A DNA stretch of 64,000 nt from UBA668 sp043721915. Lineage in GTDB: Bacteria; Actinomycetota; Acidimicrobiia; Acidimicrobiales; Ilumatobacteraceae. Position numbers and translations under genes: made by a program. The notes beneath the pieces are model-generated. The model was not told the origin of the DNA, did not search any database, and saw nothing but the letters and a program-made list of their open reading frames with translations. The DNA is taken from positions 10,631 to 74,630 of the forward strand of contig JAYSPV010000045.1 in assembly GCA_043721915.1 (NCBI GenBank), written 5' to 3'. Positions 16,363 to 24,877 of the stretch are shown here, piece after piece (the first letter of the stretch is position 1; each line of letters opens with the position of its first letter).

Positions 16363-17679
16363 ATGTCGCTCGGTGGTGGCACCGGCGAGATCCCTCGGAA
16401 CCCCGGCGTCGAGCCGTCGCTCGGCCCCTGGTCGCCACTGCGCATCCAGGTGTACCGCTGGCTGTGGATCGCAGGCGTCGTCTCCAACATCGGCACCTTC
16501 GTGCACCTCACGGCAGCGAACTGGACGATGGCGGAGCTCACCAGTTCACCGACGTTGGTGGGTCTCGTGCAGACGGCGTGGGCGATACCCGGATTCCTCC
16601 TCGCATTGCACGCCGGCGCGCTGGCGGACATGATCGACCGTCGTCGGTTCATCTTGGCGACGCAGTTCGCGGCGCTGCTCGTCGCGGCTGCGCTGGCAGT
16701 CGCGCAGGCCGCCGGTGCCATGTCGCCTCCGGTGCTGTTGGCCGGAACCTTGCTCGAATCCATGGCGCTGACGCTGTCGGCCCCGGCGTTCATGGCGCTG
16801 ACCCCAGAGCTCGTCGACGCCCGCACGCTACCGCAGGCGATCGGGTTGGATGCCATTTCGCGCAACGCCGCGCAGACGGTCGGGCCGGCGCTCGCCGGCG
16901 CGCTGATGGCGCTGGCGGGCCCCGGGGCGGCGTTCTCGTTCAACGCGGTGTCGTTCCTCGGGGTGATGGCGGTCGTGCGCAGGTACCGACCACCACGCAG
17001 CGCGCGACGCAGTGTCGCCATGCGCGCAGCGATCCGCGAAGGGGTTCGTCATGTCGCCGCGGTCCCGTCGCTGCGTCATCCAGTGATCCGGCTCGCGTTG
17101 GCCACCGGCACTGGCGCCGGCCTCCTGGCGCTCCTCCCGATCGTTGCTCGCGATCGGCTGGGCGTGCGAGAGTCCGGGTTCGGCCTGTTGTCGGCGGCGC
17201 TCGGCCTCGGGTCGGTGGGTGCGATCTGGCTGCTCCCGATCTTCAACTCAGCCAAACGCCCCGAGCGAGCGATCGCATCGGCCGCAACGCTCTGGTCGGC
17301 GGGTGCGGCTCTGTTCGCCGTGGCCGGCGAGTTATGGGTGGGACTCGTCGCACTGCTACTGGCGGGCGCGGGCACGATGGGGATGCTCAGCGTGCTGTTC
17401 TCCAACTTCACGTTGCAGTTGCAGCCGTGGGTGCGGGGGCGTGGCTCGGCGGTTGCGATGCTGATGGTCTGGTTGGGTACCTCGGTCGGTGCCGTCGCCT
17501 GGGGTGCGCTGGCGTCGGCTCTCAGTGTGCGGACGTCGCTGCTGTGCGCCGCGGCGCTCAACCTGGTGGTGGTGGCCGTCGCGCGGGTGCTGTTGCCGGT
17601 ACACCCCTACAGCGGGGACGCCTCGTCCGAATCGACGTCGTCCGAATCGTCGTCGTCCGAATCGTCGTCGGCTTCGTAG
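16363..17679 (+). CDS. MFS transporter (MFS_3/EntS-like)
   Basis: 438 residues with about twelve helices; YRWLWIAGVVSNIGTFVHLTAANWTMAEL at the N-terminus and ALADMIDRRRF after helix 2 match the DUF894/EntS exporter group. The tail after the last helix is a low-complexity Ser/Glu run (SSESTSSESSSSESSS) encoded by three 15-bp repeats that also encode the Asp-rich tail of the opposing helicase gene. Divergent from the TetR gene, so probably TetR-regulated efflux. Confidence 0.85.
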   Translation: MSLGGGTGEIPRNPGVEPSLGPWSPLRIQVYRWLWIAGVVSNIGTFVHLTAANWTMAELTSSPTLVGLVQTAWAIPGFLLALHAGALADMIDRRRFILATQFAALLVAAALAVAQAAGAMSPPVLLAGTLLESMALTLSAPAFMALTPELVDARTLPQAIGLDAISRNAAQTVGPALAGALMALAGPGAAFSFNAVSFLGVMAVVRRYRPPRSARRSVAMRAAIREGVRHVAAVPSLRHPVIRLALATGTGAGLLALLPIVARDRLGVRESGFGLLSAALGLGSVGAIWLLPIFNSAKRPERAIASAATLWSAGAALFAVAGELWVGLVALLLAGAGTMGMLSVLFSNFTLQLQPWVRGRGSAVAMLMVWLGTSVGAVAWGALASALSVRTSLLCAAALNLVVVAVARVLLPVHPYSGDASSESTSSESSSSESSSAS

Positions 17680-20177
17680 ACGCCGAGCTGCTTCAGCACC
17701 AGCGTGGGGCCACCTTCGGCGAGTGCGAGCGCAATGTCGACCGTGGCGACGAAGCGCCATTCGCCATCGCCGTCGGGGTCGACCAGCTGTTGCGTCACCG
17801 TCCAACGGTCGGTGGTCTCGTCGAGGGAGAAGTGGCGAAGTGACCGGGCCGCGCTGTCGATACCGACCGTGGCGTAGGAATCCCAGTACGGGCGTATCGC
17901 CGCGGCGATCTCGGCCTCTGTCCAGCCGCTGCGCTCTGCCATGGCGACGTGGCGGCGGGTGGCGAGCAGCTCGACCCAACCGAACGCGGCAGTGCGTACA
18001 GCGGTGCGCCACGCGGGCGGTGGGCCGACGCGGGCAGCGGTGGGCGCCTCGGGTTCGTGATGCTCGTGGGCCGGCTTGCCGGCGAGTACGGCCCATTCGT
18101 CGAGCAAGGTGGCGTCGGTGGCGCGGATCAGCTGGCCCAACCACTCCACCACGTCCTCCAGCGCATCGGTGTACACGTCGTCGGGCAGGCTGCGGTCGAG
18201 GGTGCGCCACGCGTCGGTCAGATACCGCAGGACCAGGCCTTCGCTGCGCTCGAGGCGGTAGCGGCGCACGAATGTCGCGAACGTGTCACCGCCCTCCAGC
18301 ATCTCGCGCAGGATCGACTTCGGGGCGGGCGCCTCGGCGATCCAGGGGTGCTGCTGGTGGTAGGTGGTGAAGCACTCGTCGAGCAGTCCGGCCAACGGCT
18401 TGGGCCAGGTGATGCCCTCCAACTGCTCCATCCGCTCTTCGTACGGGATGTACTCGGCCTTCATCCTTGCGACGGCCGCGCCCTTCGCTGCGTTCTGCTG
18501 TGCGTACAGGATCTGGCGCGGGTCGTCGAGGATCGCCTCGATCATGCTGACCACATCGAGCAGGTAGGCCGGATCTTCGCGATCGAAGGTGCTGATCACT
18601 TCGATCGCGAAAGGGGCGAGCGGAGCGGAGAAGCGCAGCTCGCTGCGCTGGTCGGTGCCCTCGATCAAGGAGCCGACGCGCACCCCGGCGCAACGGCCTC
18701 GCTCGTCGCGCAGGCGGGCGGCGACACCTGCCGCCTCTAGGCTGCGATACACGGCGATCGCGCGCTTCTTGTGCAGTCGCCGTCGTGCGGGCGCGTCGTG
18801 GTTGGTGTTGAGCAGGTGTTTCAACGCGGCAGGGCCGTCGGGCCGGCCGAGGACACCGGCCACCAGGTCGGCGGTGACGCGGAACCGGGAGATCAGCGGC
18901 TCGGGACGGGCGGTGATCAGCCGCTGCATTCCGGCCTCGTCGTAGTTGACGAACCCCTCGGGTGGCTTCGCCTTGTTCGCCTTGCGTCGTGCCTTTGGGT
19001 CGTCGCCGGCCTTGCTCATCGCCTTTGCATTCTCGATGACGTGCTCGGGGGCCTGTACCCACACGTGCCCATCAGGGTCGAAGCCGGGCCGGCCGGCGCG
19101 ACCGGCGAGCTGGTGGAACTCGCGCACGGTGAAGATGCGAACGCGGCTGCCGTCGAACTTGGTGAGGGCGGTCATCAGCACGGTGCGGATCGGGATGTTG
19201 ACACCGACACCCAACGTGTCGGTGCCGCAGATCGCCGGCAACAGGCCCTCACCCGCGAGGCGCTCCACCAGGCGACGGTACCGGGGGAGCATGCCCGCGT
19301 GGTGCACCCCGACGCCGTTGCGCAAGAGGCGATCGAGCGTCTCGCCGAAGCCGCGGCCCATGCGCACACCCGCCATCGCAGCGGCGATGGCTTCGCGCTG
19401 GGCGCGGGTGGTGATGTTCGTGCTGACCAGTGCCTGCGCACGATCGATGGCCGCCGCCTGGTTGGCGTGCACGACGTACACCGGGCTGAGCCCGTCGCGC
19501 ACGGCCTCGAGCACGCTGTCGGCGACGGTACTCATCCGCCACTGGTGGTACAGCGGCGTAGGGCGATCGACACTGGTCACCTCGCTCACCGCACGGCCGG
19601 ATCGCTCGTGAAGGTCCGTGATGATCGCGGTCATGTCGCCGAGGGTGGCGCTGGCCAGCAGCATCTGGCAGTGGGTCAGTTCCAGCAATGGGATCTGCCA
19701 TGCCCATCCGCGATCCGGGTCGGCGTAGTAGTGGAACTCGTCCAGGCAGGCGAAGCCGAACTCGCTTCCGCTGCCCTGGGAGAGTGCGTTGTTCGCAAGG
19801 ACCTCGGCAGTGCAGACCAGCACAGGGGCATCGGAGTTGATCGAGGCATCGCCGGTCGCGAGACCGACCTGCTGCGCCCCGAGGAGATCGACGAGGTCGA
19901 AGAACTTCTCGGCAACGAGCGCCTTGATCGGGGCGGTCCACACGGCCCGCTTGCCGTCATTGAGTGCCAGTGCGATGCCCGCCATCGCGACGAGGCTCTT
20001 GCCGGAGCCGGTGGGGGTTGCGAGCACGACGTGCTCGCCGGCGGCCAACGCCAGCGCAGCTTCCTCCTGGTGCGGGTAGAGCGGCCGGTTGCCCTCGGCC
20101 GCCCAGAGGGCGAATGCGTCGAGCACGAGCGCTGGGTCGCTGCCCACCGGTGGGAGGAGGTGGGAGAGCGCGGCCAT
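17607..20177 (-). CDS. DEAD/DEAH-box Ski2-like helicase with DUF3516
   Basis: 856 residues. Motif I ATPTGSGKS near residue 54, Walker B/motif II DEFHYY near 145 (DEFH variant), motif III SATLG near 175, motif VI QLAGRAGRPGFDPDG near 357. The large C-terminal part with SRFRVTADLVAGVLGRPDG and RYRLERSEGLVLRYLTDAWRTLDR fits DUF3516, typical of an actinobacterial Ski2-type helicase group likely to act on RNA. The acidic C-terminus (DDDSDDDDSDD) comes from a tandem repeat overlapping the convergent MFS gene. Confidence 0.88.
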   Translation of the reverse strand: MAALSHLLPPVGSDPALVLDAFALWAAEGNRPLYPHQEEAALALAAGEHVVLATPTGSGKSLVAMAGIALALNDGKRAVWTAPIKALVAEKFFDLVDLLGAQQVGLATGDASINSDAPVLVCTAEVLANNALSQGSGSEFGFACLDEFHYYADPDRGWAWQIPLLELTHCQMLLASATLGDMTAIITDLHERSGRAVSEVTSVDRPTPLYHQWRMSTVADSVLEAVRDGLSPVYVVHANQAAAIDRAQALVSTNITTRAQREAIAAAMAGVRMGRGFGETLDRLLRNGVGVHHAGMLPRYRRLVERLAGEGLLPAICGTDTLGVGVNIPIRTVLMTALTKFDGSRVRIFTVREFHQLAGRAGRPGFDPDGHVWVQAPEHVIENAKAMSKAGDDPKARRKANKAKPPEGFVNYDEAGMQRLITARPEPLISRFRVTADLVAGVLGRPDGPAALKHLLNTNHDAPARRRLHKKRAIAVYRSLEAAGVAARLRDERGRCAGVRVGSLIEGTDQRSELRFSAPLAPFAIEVISTFDREDPAYLLDVVSMIEAILDDPRQILYAQQNAAKGAAVARMKAEYIPYEERMEQLEGITWPKPLAGLLDECFTTYHQQHPWIAEAPAPKSILREMLEGGDTFATFVRRYRLERSEGLVLRYLTDAWRTLDRSLPDDVYTDALEDVVEWLGQLIRATDATLLDEWAVLAGKPAHEHHEPEAPTAARVGPPPAWRTAVRTAAFGWVELLATRRHVAMAERSGWTEAEIAAAIRPYWDSYATVGIDSAARSLRHFSLDETTDRWTVTQQLVDPDGDGEWRFVATVDIALALAEGGPTLVLKQLGVYEADDDSDDDDSDDVDSDEASPL
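17623..17667. repeat. Three tandem 15-bp repeats coding on both strands
   Basis: Units of TCGTCCGAATCGNCG at 17623, 17638 and 17653 (one substitution in the first). On the plus strand they give SSES repeats at the end of the MFS protein; on the minus strand DDDS repeats at the end of the helicase. The two genes overlap tail to tail by 73 nt. Confidence 0.9.
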
Positions 20178-20235
20178 GACACCGTGCAGTGTGCCACCGG
20201 TTGACGAGGCGCAAGCGAACGAGTTGAGTACGGCG

Positions 20236-20859
20236 ATGAGCTATTACCGATCGCGGATCCTTCCCCGTCTCATGAACGCCGTCATGAAGTCCGACGAGAA
20301 CGACGAGATCCGCTCCCGTGTGTGCATCGGTCTGGACGGGACAGTCGTGGAGATCGGGTTCGGGTCGGGTCACAACGTGCCCTTCTACCCCTCGGGCGTC
20401 CACACGGTGCATGCCGTTGAACCGCTGGCGCGTTCTGTCGCGCTGGCGGCCGAGCGGATCGCCGCAGGGCACGCCGACGTTCGACACGCCAACCTCACCG
20501 GCGAGCGAATCGATCTCCCCAGCGGATCAGCCGACGCCGTCCTGTCGACCTGGACGCTGTGCTCCATCCCCGACGTCGACGCCGCCCTTCTCGAGATTCG
20601 CCGCGTGCTCAAGCCGGGCGGCGTGCTCCACTTCGTCGAGCACGGCGTGTCGCCGGATGCGAAGGTCGCCCGCCGCCAGCGCCGCATCGAGCCGATCACC
20701 AAGCCGCTGTTCGGTGGCTGCCACCTGACGCGCGACATCCCTGCACTGCTCGACCGCGCAGGGTTCGTCATCGAGAGCATGGAGACCTACTCGCACCCCA
20801 AGGAACCCAAGCCGTTCGGTTGGACCTTCGAGGGTCGCGCAGTGTCGATAGTGCACTGA
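20236..20859 (+). CDS. Class I SAM-dependent methyltransferase (UbiE/Methyltransf_11-like)
   Basis: 207 residues. SAM-binding motif I is VVEIGFGSGHNVPFY near residue 38, the acidic loop is HAVEPLARS, and motif IV is ADAVLSTWTLCSIPD near 98, followed by RRVLKPGGVLHFVEHG. The ATG at 20236 (MSYYRSRILPRLM) fits the family N-terminus better than one at 20176. Substrate unknown. Divergent from the helicase gene with 58 bp between them. Confidence 0.85.
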   Translation: MSYYRSRILPRLMNAVMKSDENDEIRSRVCIGLDGTVVEIGFGSGHNVPFYPSGVHTVHAVEPLARSVALAAERIAAGHADVRHANLTGERIDLPSGSADAVLSTWTLCSIPDVDAALLEIRRVLKPGGVLHFVEHGVSPDAKVARRQRRIEPITKPLFGGCHLTRDIPALLDRAGFVIESMETYSHPKEPKPFGWTFEGRAVSIVH

Positions 20860-20875
20860 CCGGTAACGTTCGCGC

Positions 20876-21244
20876 ATGCCCACCATCGATCGGCTGACCT
20901 TCGTCTACGACGCGGATGGCTCACTGGCCGGCGAGGTGAAGTACTGGGTGGGCACGTTGTTCGGCGCACAACACTGCTCGCTGTGCGACCTGACGCATCA
21001 CCGGTTCGGCAAGCGCAAGGCGTTCGACGAGTGTGCGGGCCGTCTCCGCACGCCGTTCGAGTACCTGCACCGCGACGAACTGCCCGAGGAGTTGCGTGGC
21101 GTCGCGCCGGTGCTGCCGGCGGTGATCGGCCATGCCGGCACCGAATCGACGCTGCTGATGGGCCCGGTGGAGCTGGCGGCGTTCAACGGTGATCTTGCTG
21201 CGTTCGAAGCCGTGCTGGCGGCTGTTGCCCGACACGCCGGATGA
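20876..21244 (+). CDS. Conserved hypothetical protein with CxxC motif
   Basis: 122 residues, not recognised with certainty. HCSLCDLTHHRFGKRKAFDEC contains a CxxC followed by a further Cys, suggesting metal or redox chemistry in a small alpha/beta protein. No signal peptide or membrane segment. It starts 16 nt after the methyltransferase stop and is probably cotranscribed. It is the last chromosomal gene before the mobile region. Confidence 0.65.
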   Translation: MPTIDRLTFVYDADGSLAGEVKYWVGTLFGAQHCSLCDLTHHRFGKRKAFDECAGRLRTPFEYLHRDELPEELRGVAPVLPAVIGHAGTESTLLMGPVELAAFNGDLAAFEAVLAAVARHAG

Positions 21245-21312
21245 GGATGGTGGCGACATGTTGGGTGGGGACGTGATCGGGGCGCGCGGAGTCTTTGCGA
21301 TCGGTGGCTGGT

Positions 21313-22128
21313 TCAGTCGGCGGTGATTTCGGTGATGGCGGCTCTGGCTGAGGTTTCGTCGACGATTGCTTTCTTGGTGGCGTAGGCGGCGATGAGTGCT
21401 TGGACGGCGAGGTTGTTGACGGCGCGGGGCAGCCCTCTGGCGACTTGGTGGATGAGTGCGGTGGCGTCGTCGGAGAACAGGGTGTCGGCTCGTCCGGCGA
21501 GGTTGAGGTGGTGGTTGATGTAGGCGCCGGTCTCGACTGGGGTCATGGGTGGCATCGCGAAGCGGAGGGCGATGCGTTGATCGAGGGCGGCGAAGGTGCC
21601 GAGCTTGATCCGCCGGCGCAGTGTTGGTTGACCAATCAGCACACACGCGAACGGTGAGTGGGAGTCCATGTCGGCGTTGGTCAGTAGGCGGAGTTCTTCG
21701 AGTTGATCGGGGGCGAGGAGGTGGGCTTCGTCAACGATCACGACGACGTGTTTGCCGCGTTCGGCCTCCTCGGCGGCGAGCAGGTCGGCGGTTTGGGGGA
21801 TCAGGTTCGCTTTGTGGAAACGCGGGACGCCGCCGAGTGCGGTGACGATGGCGGCGTAGAGGCCGCGGGCTCCAATCGCGGGGTTGCCGAGGTAGATGAT
21901 GGTGTGTCGGGATGCGTCGAGGGCGGCGGTCGCGGCGCGGGTCGCGACGGTTTTGCCGGACCCGACTTCGCCGGTGACGACACCGAGCGCGCGTTCTTGG
22001 ATGCACCAGCCGATCCGGGCGACGGCTTCGTTGTGGCTGGCTGAGCGGTGCAACATTTGCGGGGCGAGATCACGACCGAACGGCATCCGGGTGAACCCGT
22101 AGTGGGCTTGCAGGATCTGGATGCTCAT
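21313..22128 (-). CDS. AAA/ExeA-like transposition ATPase (TniB/IstB-type helper)
   Basis: 271 residues. Walker A GEVGSGKT near residue 52, Walker B VVIVDEAH near 125, sensor-type LIGQPTLRRRI near 160, and RGLPRAVNNLAVQALIAAY near 235, the ExeA/TniB lid-domain pattern. The start at ATG 22128 overlaps the transposase stop (ATGA), which fixes it over an upstream in-frame ATG. Expected to regulate target choice or transposase assembly. Appears intact. Confidence 0.85.
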   Translation of the reverse strand: MSIQILQAHYGFTRMPFGRDLAPQMLHRSASHNEAVARIGWCIQERALGVVTGEVGSGKTVATRAATAALDASRHTIIYLGNPAIGARGLYAAIVTALGGVPRFHKANLIPQTADLLAAEEAERGKHVVVIVDEAHLLAPDQLEELRLLTNADMDSHSPFACVLIGQPTLRRRIKLGTFAALDQRIALRFAMPPMTPVETGAYINHHLNLAGRADTLFSDDATALIHQVARGLPRAVNNLAVQALIAAYATKKAIVDETSARAAITEITAD

Positions 22129-22853
22129 CGGTGGTCGCTTTCGATTGTCGTGGTGGGGATGTGGAGTTGGCCGGCGCACTGGCCGGGGTCGGTGGTCTCG
22201 ATCAGCTCGGCGTAGGCGATCTTGGGGGCATGGTCAACGAGCTCGATGGCGTGGCGGTCGGCGAGCAGAGCGAGGTAGTCGATCCCGGTCGCTGCTGGCG
22301 TTGGTGGCGGTTCTGGTTTGGCCATCGGGTGGGTGTGCCGACCGATCCGATGCGCGACCCCCGGGCCCATCGGCCGGTTCTGGTAGCGGACCTCGATCAC
22401 GGTCAGATCGAACGGGTCGAACACGCACTCGACTTTGCAGCCAACGAGGGCGGCGTCGACTTCGAACACGTTGCCGTGGACACTGACGGTCGCGGTTTTG
22501 GTGACGGTGCGCCGTTCGGACCAGAGGAATGCCTCATGCAACATCGCTGGTGTCGGGATCGGGAACGGCCCACCCGCGATGAACCGGTCCAGTGGCGCCT
22601 GTTTCGTTTCGGAATGGACTCGACGGTGATAGGCGGTCTCGACCCAGCCCGCGAACAACCGGTTCATCTCGACCAGATCCGTGATCTCACGGCCGGCGAT
22701 CTCGACCAGGAACTGATCGCGGACGGTGCGGAAGAACCGTTCGATCTTGCCTCGGCCTTCGGGCCGTCCGGGGCGTGAGTGGATCAGCCGGATCCCCAAC
22801 ACCGCGCAGGCGCGCAGCAGCGGCGCAGCGACGAACGCGGAACCGTTGTCGAC
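22125..22853 (-). pseudogene. DDE transposase, 3' (C-terminal) part
   Basis: Continuation of the transposase split by the RIT insertion. It resumes with VDNGSAFVAAPLLRA, where VD is the second catalytic Asp motif, then GRPEGRGKIERFFRTVRDQF with the catalytic Glu, and a Mu-type C-terminal domain (VHGNVFEVDAALVGCKVE). 242 codons plus stop, no frameshift. Joined to the 5' part it would give about 457 residues, a normal size for an integrase-core transposase with helper ATPase. Not translatable as one protein unless the RIT element excises. Confidence 0.85.
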
Positions 22854-22880
22854 ACTATGCCGACGTCGGCATAGTGTCGA
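22849..22880. repeat. Perfect 32-bp palindrome at the RIT/transposase junction
   Basis: TCGACACTATGCCGAC followed by its exact complement. Each half contains TATGCCGAC, the core of the recombinase motif repeated in the RIT ends. It lies between the left terminal repeat and the resumed transposase codons and is absent from the other junction. Confidence 0.9.
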
Positions 22881-22964
22881 TTATGCCGACATCTGGATTA
22901 TGCCGACTCGTGCGCGTAGTGCCTGCCCAGTGGGGGTGACCAGCTTGGAAAGGTCGGCATAATC
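22875..22964. repeat. RIT left terminal inverted repeat
   Basis: 90 bp matching the reverse complement of 26138-26227 with a single transition at 22929. It contains ATTATGCCGAC at 22880-22890 and 22897-22907 (17-bp period) and the same motif inverted at 22953-22963, presumably recombinase binding sites. The last recombinase gene ends inside it. Confidence 0.95.
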
Positions 22965-23952
22965 ACAGGGTGTCAAGGAATGCGAGGAGTGTGTCGGTTG
23001 GCTGGTAGCGGCCGGGGCTCGTGTTGGGTGGGGTGGTTCGTTCGAGGGCTCGTTCCTTGATGGTCATGTCGGCGTGGAGGTAGATGCTGGTCGTGGTGAC
23101 TTGTTCGTGGCCGAGCCACAAGGCGATGACGGTGATGTCGACACCGGCGGCGAGGAGACGCATCGCGCACGTGTGGCGCAACGTGTGAGTCGTGACCTTT
23201 TTGGTCTTCAGTGACGGGCAGTTCGGGGTGGCGTCGACGACGTGGAGGGCGACGCGGTGCTCGATCGCGTCTCGGGATAGCGGCCGTCCGGTCGAGGTCG
23301 GGAACAGCGGATCGTCGGGTTGTCCTTTCCGTTCGGCCAACCAGGTCCGTAGGGCGATCACGGTGTCGGGGCGTAGTGGGGTGCAGCGTTGTTTGCGGCC
23401 TTTGCCGATGGTGTGCACGTTCGCTCCTTTGCCGAGGGTGACGTCACCGATGTTGAGCCCGGCAAGTTCGGAGATCCGGAGCCCGGTCTGGATGGCGACG
23501 AGGAGCATGGTGTGGTCTCGGCGGCCGGTCCAGGTGTCCCGATTGCAGGCGTTGAGGAGGGCGTCGATCTCTGGGTCGGTGAGGTAGGTGACGAGGTTGC
23601 GGTCGTGGCGTTTCGATGGGATCGCGAGCACCTGTTGGATCGACGCGGCGTGTTCGGGGTGTCGGATCGCGGCGTAGGTGAACAATGAGCGGATCGCGGT
23701 GAGCCGTTGGTTTCGGGTGCGGACGCTGTTGTTTCGGTCGTGTTCGAGGTGGGTGAGGAAAGCTCCGATCAGTGGGGCGTCGAGATCGGCGAGATCCAAC
23801 CGGTTCGGAGGCCGATGGACGCGTTCGGCGGCGAAGGCGAGGAGGAGTCGCATCGTGTCGCGATACGCGCCGATGGTGTGCGGGCTGGCGCCGCGCTGCA
23901 GGATCAACCGGTCGGTGAAGAATGCTTGCATGGTCGGGGCGAGCGCTGTCAC
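22963..23952 (-). CDS. RIT tyrosine recombinase C
   Basis: 329 residues, third gene of the trio. Core-binding SAM-like domain (FFTDRLILQRGASPHTIGAYRDTMRLLLAF), then the catalytic domain with Arg in TGLRISELAGL, HTLRHTCAMRL (His-x-x-Arg), the second His in LWLGHEQVTTTSIY and the nucleophilic Tyr in the same segment. GTG start at 23952 overlaps the stop of the preceding gene by 4 nt. The stop codon lies within the inner part of the left terminal repeat. Confidence 0.88.
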   Translation of the reverse strand: MTALAPTMQAFFTDRLILQRGASPHTIGAYRDTMRLLLAFAAERVHRPPNRLDLADLDAPLIGAFLTHLEHDRNNSVRTRNQRLTAIRSLFTYAAIRHPEHAASIQQVLAIPSKRHDRNLVTYLTDPEIDALLNACNRDTWTGRRDHTMLLVAIQTGLRISELAGLNIGDVTLGKGANVHTIGKGRKQRCTPLRPDTVIALRTWLAERKGQPDDPLFPTSTGRPLSRDAIEHRVALHVVDATPNCPSLKTKKVTTHTLRHTCAMRLLAAGVDITVIALWLGHEQVTTTSIYLHADMTIKERALERTTPPNTSPGRYQPTDTLLAFLDTL

Positions 23953-24872
23953 GGCCGAACCTCGCTGGTGAGGGTGTTGAGTCGTTCGGCGGCAAGGGCC
24001 ATCAGTTCGGGGACCGCGGTCAGATACCAGTAGGTGCCGGCAGGGTTGACGTGACCGAGATATGTCGACAGCACCGGGATCCGGCCGCCGATGTCGACAC
24101 CGCTCTGGTGCCAATCGATCAGGGTTCGGACAGCGAACGCATGCCTCAAATCGTGTATCCGGGGGCGGCAGTCGTTCGTGCGTAGACCGAGTTCGGTGGT
24201 CAAGGCATGGAACACCGTTTGCACGGTTCCGTGGCAGAGCGGGGTGCCGGTGGATGACACGAAGAACGTTGCCGGAGTCGGGGTGGGGCAGAGCCGTTCC
24301 CGTTCCGCCGTGTATGCGGTGAGCGCCCGCGTCGTGGTGTCGTGCATGGGGACGAGGCGGGAACGGCCGAACTTGGCGTCACGGACCGTGATGACCCCGA
24401 CCGCGAGGTCGACATCGTCGATGCCGAGTTTGATCGCTTCGCCGATCCGCATCCCGGTCGACGCGAGCAGACCGAACAACGTTTCATGCGTGATGGCCCG
24501 CAACGGCGACACCATGAGTCGGGCCGCGTCGAGAAGACGCCCGATATCTGCTGGTGACCACACGTAAGGCGTGGGCCGTGGCGAGGTCGAGGGCCACACC
24601 CCGCATGGTGGGATCTCGGTCGCCGGGTCGATCGTGGCCAAATATTTGGCGAACCCGCGGACCGCTCCGAGGCGGTGCGACAACAAGATCGGCTTCACGT
24701 CCTGTGGCAGCGCCGCCCATGCGATCGCGGCGTCGACGGTGACCGTCGACGCGCCGAGGTCGGTGAGATAGGCGACGAACTGCGGCAGGACGTGTCCGGC
24801 GAAGACAAGTTTGAAACCGAGTCCCCGACGTAACCGCAGGTAGTCCCCGACGTGAGAGTTGAGATCGCTCAT
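23949..24872 (-). CDS. RIT tyrosine recombinase B
   Basis: 307 residues from ATG 24872, preceded by AAAGAGGTGA. An ATG at 24893 overlapping the previous gene is the alternative. Short N-terminal domain (YLRLRRGLGFKL), then catalytic STGMRIGEAIKLG, IHDLRHAFAVRTL, and YLGHVNPAGTYWYL holding the last His and the Tyr. Middle gene of the trio, expected to act with A and C on the terminal repeats. Confidence 0.88.
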   Translation of the reverse strand: MSDLNSHVGDYLRLRRGLGFKLVFAGHVLPQFVAYLTDLGASTVTVDAAIAWAALPQDVKPILLSHRLGAVRGFAKYLATIDPATEIPPCGVWPSTSPRPTPYVWSPADIGRLLDAARLMVSPLRAITHETLFGLLASTGMRIGEAIKLGIDDVDLAVGVITVRDAKFGRSRLVPMHDTTTRALTAYTAERERLCPTPTPATFFVSSTGTPLCHGTVQTVFHALTTELGLRTNDCRPRIHDLRHAFAVRTLIDWHQSGVDIGGRIPVLSTYLGHVNPAGTYWYLTAVPELMALAAERLNTLTSEVRP

Positions 24873-24877
24873 CACGC

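Noticed and set aside
21245..21312. Outer inverted repeat of the DDE transposon (TGTTGGGTGGGGACGTG) against the right side near 27585
   Set aside because: Only a short gapped resemblance (GTGGGAC) to GTGGGACAGTG; not enough to set the transposon ends.
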